Below are positions 8,310-10,144 of a stretch of DNA of 10,144 bases, one piece after another. The first letter of the stretch is position 1. The number at the start of each line of letters is the position of its first letter. The stretch spans positions 1-10,144 of the forward strand of contig JAIFMR010000148.1 in NCBI GenBank assembly GCA_020048255.1. Reading direction: 5' to 3'. Source of the stretch: Rhodoferax sp. (GTDB taxonomy: Bacteria > Pseudomonadota > Gammaproteobacteria > Burkholderiales > Burkholderiaceae_C). Below the pieces are notes generated by a model, which worked only from the letters and a program-made list of their open reading frames with translations, did no database searches and had not been told where the DNA came from. The translations under genes and the position numbers were made by a program.

Positions 8310-8366
8310 TTTGATAGCTGCCCACGCATGTCCGTATCGGGCTAGAGGCCAAATTCATAAAAAACT
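8300..8366 (+). repeat. Dispersed repeat copy C, between the unknown gene and the MoaD-like gene
   Basis: ACTGCATTTTGATAGCT (8303-8319), then 20 nt, then GGCTAGAGGCC (8340-8350) and an A-rich end. It is the copy nearest to my remembered family form. It fills the whole 56-nt gap between two genes transcribed leftward. Read on the minus strand it gives GGGCAGCTATCAAAATG, meaning that it supplies the leader, and at its edge the ATG, of the 99-residue gene. Confidence 0.7.
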
Positions 8367-8620
8367 CAGCCCCCAGCTATGGGCGGCCAGATGGCCAGCA
8401 CATCGCCTTCCAGCAAGGTCCGTGTCGAACGCTGTTCGGGCGCAACATAGCTGCCGTTCACCAGCACCAGATGCACCAGCTTGTCAGGCAAACGGTACTG
8501 CGTCACCAACTGCGAAATCGTGGTGTCTGAGGCCACATCGAGTTCGACGATGTTGGTGTATTTGGCCTCAACGGGCAGGTAATCGGTGAGCGAGGCGAAA
8601 AGTTTGAGGGTCATTTTCAT
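8366..8620 (-). CDS. MoaD/ThiS family sulfur-carrier protein
   Basis: An 84-residue beta-grasp protein: MKMTLKLFASLTDYLP at the N-terminus, VASDTTISQLVTQYRLP in the middle, VHLVLVNGSYVAPEQR and LLEGDVLAIWPPIAGG at the end. The C-terminal Gly-Gly is the site that is adenylated and then thiocarboxylated by a MoeB/ThiF-type enzyme. The carrier then gives sulfur to precursor Z for the molybdopterin dithiolene. Clustering with an aldehyde ferredoxin oxidoreductase suggests a carrier dedicated to the tungsten or molybdenum pterin cofactor, comparable to the MoaD-like gene in the Aromatoleum aor cluster; it could also be a general carrier. ATG 8618-8620 (minus) has GGGAG nine nt upstream; a second in-frame Met is two codons later. 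It follows the flavoprotein by 39 nt. Confidence 0.9.
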   Translation of the reverse strand: MKMTLKLFASLTDYLPVEAKYTNIVELDVASDTTISQLVTQYRLPDKLVHLVLVNGSYVAPEQRSTRTLLEGDVLAIWPPIAGG

Positions 8621-8659
8621 CAGTTACAACTCCCAAGGCCCGCCCCACCCACGCTGCGC

Positions 8660-9955
8660 TCAGCGGCGGCGCTCATCTTGTGCACCCGACCAGTCGCCCT
8701 GCCCTTGCGCGCAAGCCAGGTAAGCTTCCATCAGCAGGGTGGGATCCCTTTGAAGGACGTCTTTCCAGCGCCCCAGCTTCACCTGGCCTTCCACCAAGCC
8801 GCGCATCACGCCCACATGCTCAGTCCAACCCACGCTGTTGCAGCCCACCAGCACATCGTCCTTGAACTGCAGGCTCAAATGCCGGCCGGCCAGCTTGTCG
8901 GTCAGCTCCACATGTTCACCACCCGGCACACCTTGCCAATCACCAAAACTGGCCGAAATCAGCCCCAGCGTGTCCAACACGTTGATTTGGGTGACCCCTT
9001 TGAGCTCGGCATGCGCTGCGCGGCCCCGGGCATAAGCCACCATGTTGGTCGCAGCAATGCGCGCCTGCTCTGCGGCGTTGGGCTGGATCGCACTGACGAT
9101 CATCTTGCCCGACACCTTGTCAAAGGCTTCTGCGCAGTCACCCGCTGCAAAAACACCCGGAACATTGGTTTGCAAATGCTCGTCGGTCAACACCCCCAGC
9201 AAGCAGGTGATGCCCGAGTTTTCCAAAAAGCCAATGGCAGGGCGCACACCGGCGGCGCTGATGACCAGGTCAGCCTGCATGGTTTTGCCGTTGCTCAAGC
9301 GCACCGTCAAGGGCGTACCCGGCTCGATGGACTCCACCTTGGTGCTGGTGAACACCTCCACGCCTTTGGTCTCGCACCAGTCGCGGATCATGCCGCCCGC
9401 AGTGGGACCCATCATGCGCGGCACCATGCGGTCACCCATCTCGACCACGCTTAATTTGACACCGCGCGCCGCCAGCGCTTCCATGATGATGCAGCCAATG
9501 AAGCCGGCACCCAGCTGCAACACACGGGCACCCGGTTGGGCCAGCGCCGCGATGGCACGCGCATCGGCCAGCGTCCAGCAGCGGTGCACGCCATCGGACT
9601 TGATGCCGGGAATGGGCGGCGTCACCGGGCGCGAACCTGTGGCCACCAGCAAGGTGTCAAAGACAACCGTCTCACCCCCGTCAAGCACTACTGTTTTGGT
9701 AGCTGCATGAACAGACTGGACGTGGGCTACACGCACTTTGATCTTCAAATCATCAAAATGTGTGGCGCTCTTGCGCAAATAGGTTCCGGCCTCATTGATG
9801 TTGCCCATCAACAAGTAGGGGATCGCCATGCGTGAATAAGCCGGCTCAGGCTCGTCACCAATGATCGTGATGGCGTCCAGGGGGTTGAGCTTGCGGATGG
9901 TTTCCGCAGCGATGACACCGGCCGGGCCGGCACCGAGGATGACGTGGTGGGTCAT
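8660..9955 (-). CDS. FAD-dependent NAD(P)H oxidoreductase, probable AorC-type subunit
   Basis: A 431-residue class I pyridine-nucleotide oxidoreductase. GAGPAG (8-13) binds the FAD ADP moiety, LLVATGSRP (102-110) is the ATG motif, and LGAGFIG (148-154) is the NAD(P)H Rossmann motif. VFAAGDCAEA (268-277) is the second FAD site, and NAAEQARIAATNM follows. There is no CxxxxC redox disulfide, so it is closer to NADH-acceptor or rubredoxin/ferredoxin reductases and nitrite-reductase-like flavoproteins than to disulfide reductases. In Aromatoleum aromaticum such a subunit (AorC) couples the tungsten enzyme to NAD; the same role here follows from position between the AOR gene and the MoaD-like gene. 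ATG 9953-9955 (minus) has GGAG 8 nt upstream. Residues about 68-90 are coded across repeat copy D. The tail ends in a hydrophilic DWSGAQDERRR. Confidence 0.92.
   Translation of the reverse strand: MTHHVILGAGPAGVIAAETIRKLNPLDAITIIGDEPEPAYSRMAIPYLLMGNINEAGTYLRKSATHFDDLKIKVRVAHVQSVHAATKTVVLDGGETVVFDTLLVATGSRPVTPPIPGIKSDGVHRCWTLADARAIAALAQPGARVLQLGAGFIGCIIMEALAARGVKLSVVEMGDRMVPRMMGPTAGGMIRDWCETKGVEVFTSTKVESIEPGTPLTVRLSNGKTMQADLVISAAGVRPAIGFLENSGITCLLGVLTDEHLQTNVPGVFAAGDCAEAFDKVSGKMIVSAIQPNAAEQARIAATNMVAYARGRAAHAELKGVTQINVLDTLGLISASFGDWQGVPGGEHVELTDKLAGRHLSLQFKDDVLVGCNSVGWTEHVGVMRGLVEGQVKLGRWKDVLQRDPTLLMEAYLACAQGQGDWSGAQDERRR
9686..9749 (+). repeat. Dispersed repeat copy D, inside the flavoprotein gene
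   Basis: On the plus strand, ACTACTGTTTTGGTAGCT is followed by 20 nt, then GGGCTACACGC and an end of ATCTTCAAA. This agrees well with copies B and C in order and spacing. The host gene runs on the minus strand, where the tract codes for residues about 68-90 (LKIKVRVAHVQSVHAATKTVV). Related flavoproteins have a strand-turn-strand segment of this length here, so the reading frame and fold appear intact. Confidence 0.55.
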
Positions 9956-9969
9956 GTTGATTTCTCCAG

Positions 9970-9994
9970 AAAAAACGGCTCCTTTCAGAGCCGT
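9970..9994 (-). terminator. Rho-independent terminator between the AOR gene and the flavoprotein gene
   Basis: On the minus strand, ACGGCTC (9994-9988) pairs with GAGCCGT (9981-9975) around a TGAAAG loop, followed by six T residues. It starts 22 nt after the AOR stop codon and its T-tract ends only a few nt before the GGAG of the next gene. A terminator here would lower, not abolish, expression of the flavoprotein and MoaD-like genes, or make it depend on read-through. The plus strand lacks a T-run, so it works leftward only. Confidence 0.85.
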
Positions 9995-10015
9995 CTGGTA
10001 AGTTGTGCGGGACGT

Positions 10016-10144
10016 TTACAAACTCAAACGTTCACGGGTTTCTGCAGTCGGGCGGCCTTCCGCATCCCAGCCGCGGGCCTGGTAGTACAGCGGCAGCATG
10101 GTAGCCAACTCGTTGAACTTGCCTTTGGCCGGGCCGGTTTTGCA
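10016..10144 (-). CDS. Aldehyde ferredoxin oxidoreductase, C-terminal end only
   Basis: The last 42 codons of a gene entering from the right edge, stopping at TAA (10018-10016). The visible residues include KGKFNELATMLPLYYQARGW and then DAEGRPTAETRERLSL. The pattern LPLYY-x-x-RGWD-x-x-G-x-P-T...L-x-x-L is the usual ending of the tungsten aldehyde ferredoxin oxidoreductase family, which oxidises aldehydes to acids with a tungsto-bispterin and a [4Fe-4S] cluster. The cofactor- and cluster-binding residues are off the window, so metal and substrate cannot be judged. The neighbouring flavoprotein and MoaD-like carrier support the call. The paralogues BamB and glyceraldehyde-3-phosphate ferredoxin oxidoreductase are possible alternatives. 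Confidence 0.8.
   Translation of the reverse strand, partial: CKTGPAKGKFNELATMLPLYYQARGWDAEGRPTAETRERLSL

Overview
The window looks like a chromosomal core region of a betaproteobacterium in the order Burkholderiales, most likely family Comamonadaceae (Rhodoferax/Polaromonas-like). The reasons are the gene order aroA-cmk, rpsA, ihfB, lapA, lapB, heptose kinase, heptose epimerase; the fusion of aroA with cmk; GC-rich codon use; and a short dispersed repeat built around 'TAGCT-N20-GG(G/A)(C/T)T' that resembles intergenic repeats I associate with this family. No database was searched, so the taxonomic call is inference.

Layout. Positions 1-7973 are read rightward. They hold the 3' part of an aroA-cmk fusion (left edge to 1453), a 132-nt leader and rpsA for ribosomal protein S1 (1586-3268), a strong intrinsic terminator, then ihfB (3382-3693). 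A tightly overlapped LPS block follows: lapA (3797-4108), lapB (4098-5255), a D-glycero-D-manno-heptose-7-phosphate kinase (5252-6181) and ADP-heptose epimerase hldD (6178-7197). Next come a small secreted helix-hairpin-helix protein (7258-7572) and a CrcB/Fluc fluoride channel (7584-7973). Positions 8010-10144 are read leftward and converge on crcB. In transcription order they hold the last 42 codons of a probable tungsten-type aldehyde ferredoxin oxidoreductase, an intrinsic terminator-like hairpin, an FAD/NAD(P)H oxidoreductase, a MoaD/ThiS-like sulfur carrier ending in Gly-Gly, and a 99-residue conserved-looking protein of unknown function.

How they work together. LapA and LapB control LPS synthesis (LpxC turnover in E. 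coli), and the next two genes make the heptose precursor of the LPS inner core, so four overlapped genes form one envelope module. On the right, catalytic subunit, flavoprotein and cofactor sulfur carrier together suggest a multi-subunit NAD(P)-linked aldehyde oxidoreductase of the Aromatoleum AorABC kind, with the Fe-S subunit and other accessory genes probably beyond the right edge.

The least expected signal is four diverged copies of one short repeat with an identical 20-nt internal spacing. One is in frame within aroA at a lineage-specific insertion, one forms the 3' end of crcB, one forms the leader and start of the unknown gene, and one lies inside the flavoprotein gene. No CRISPR array, tRNA, rRNA, insertion sequence or phage gene was seen.
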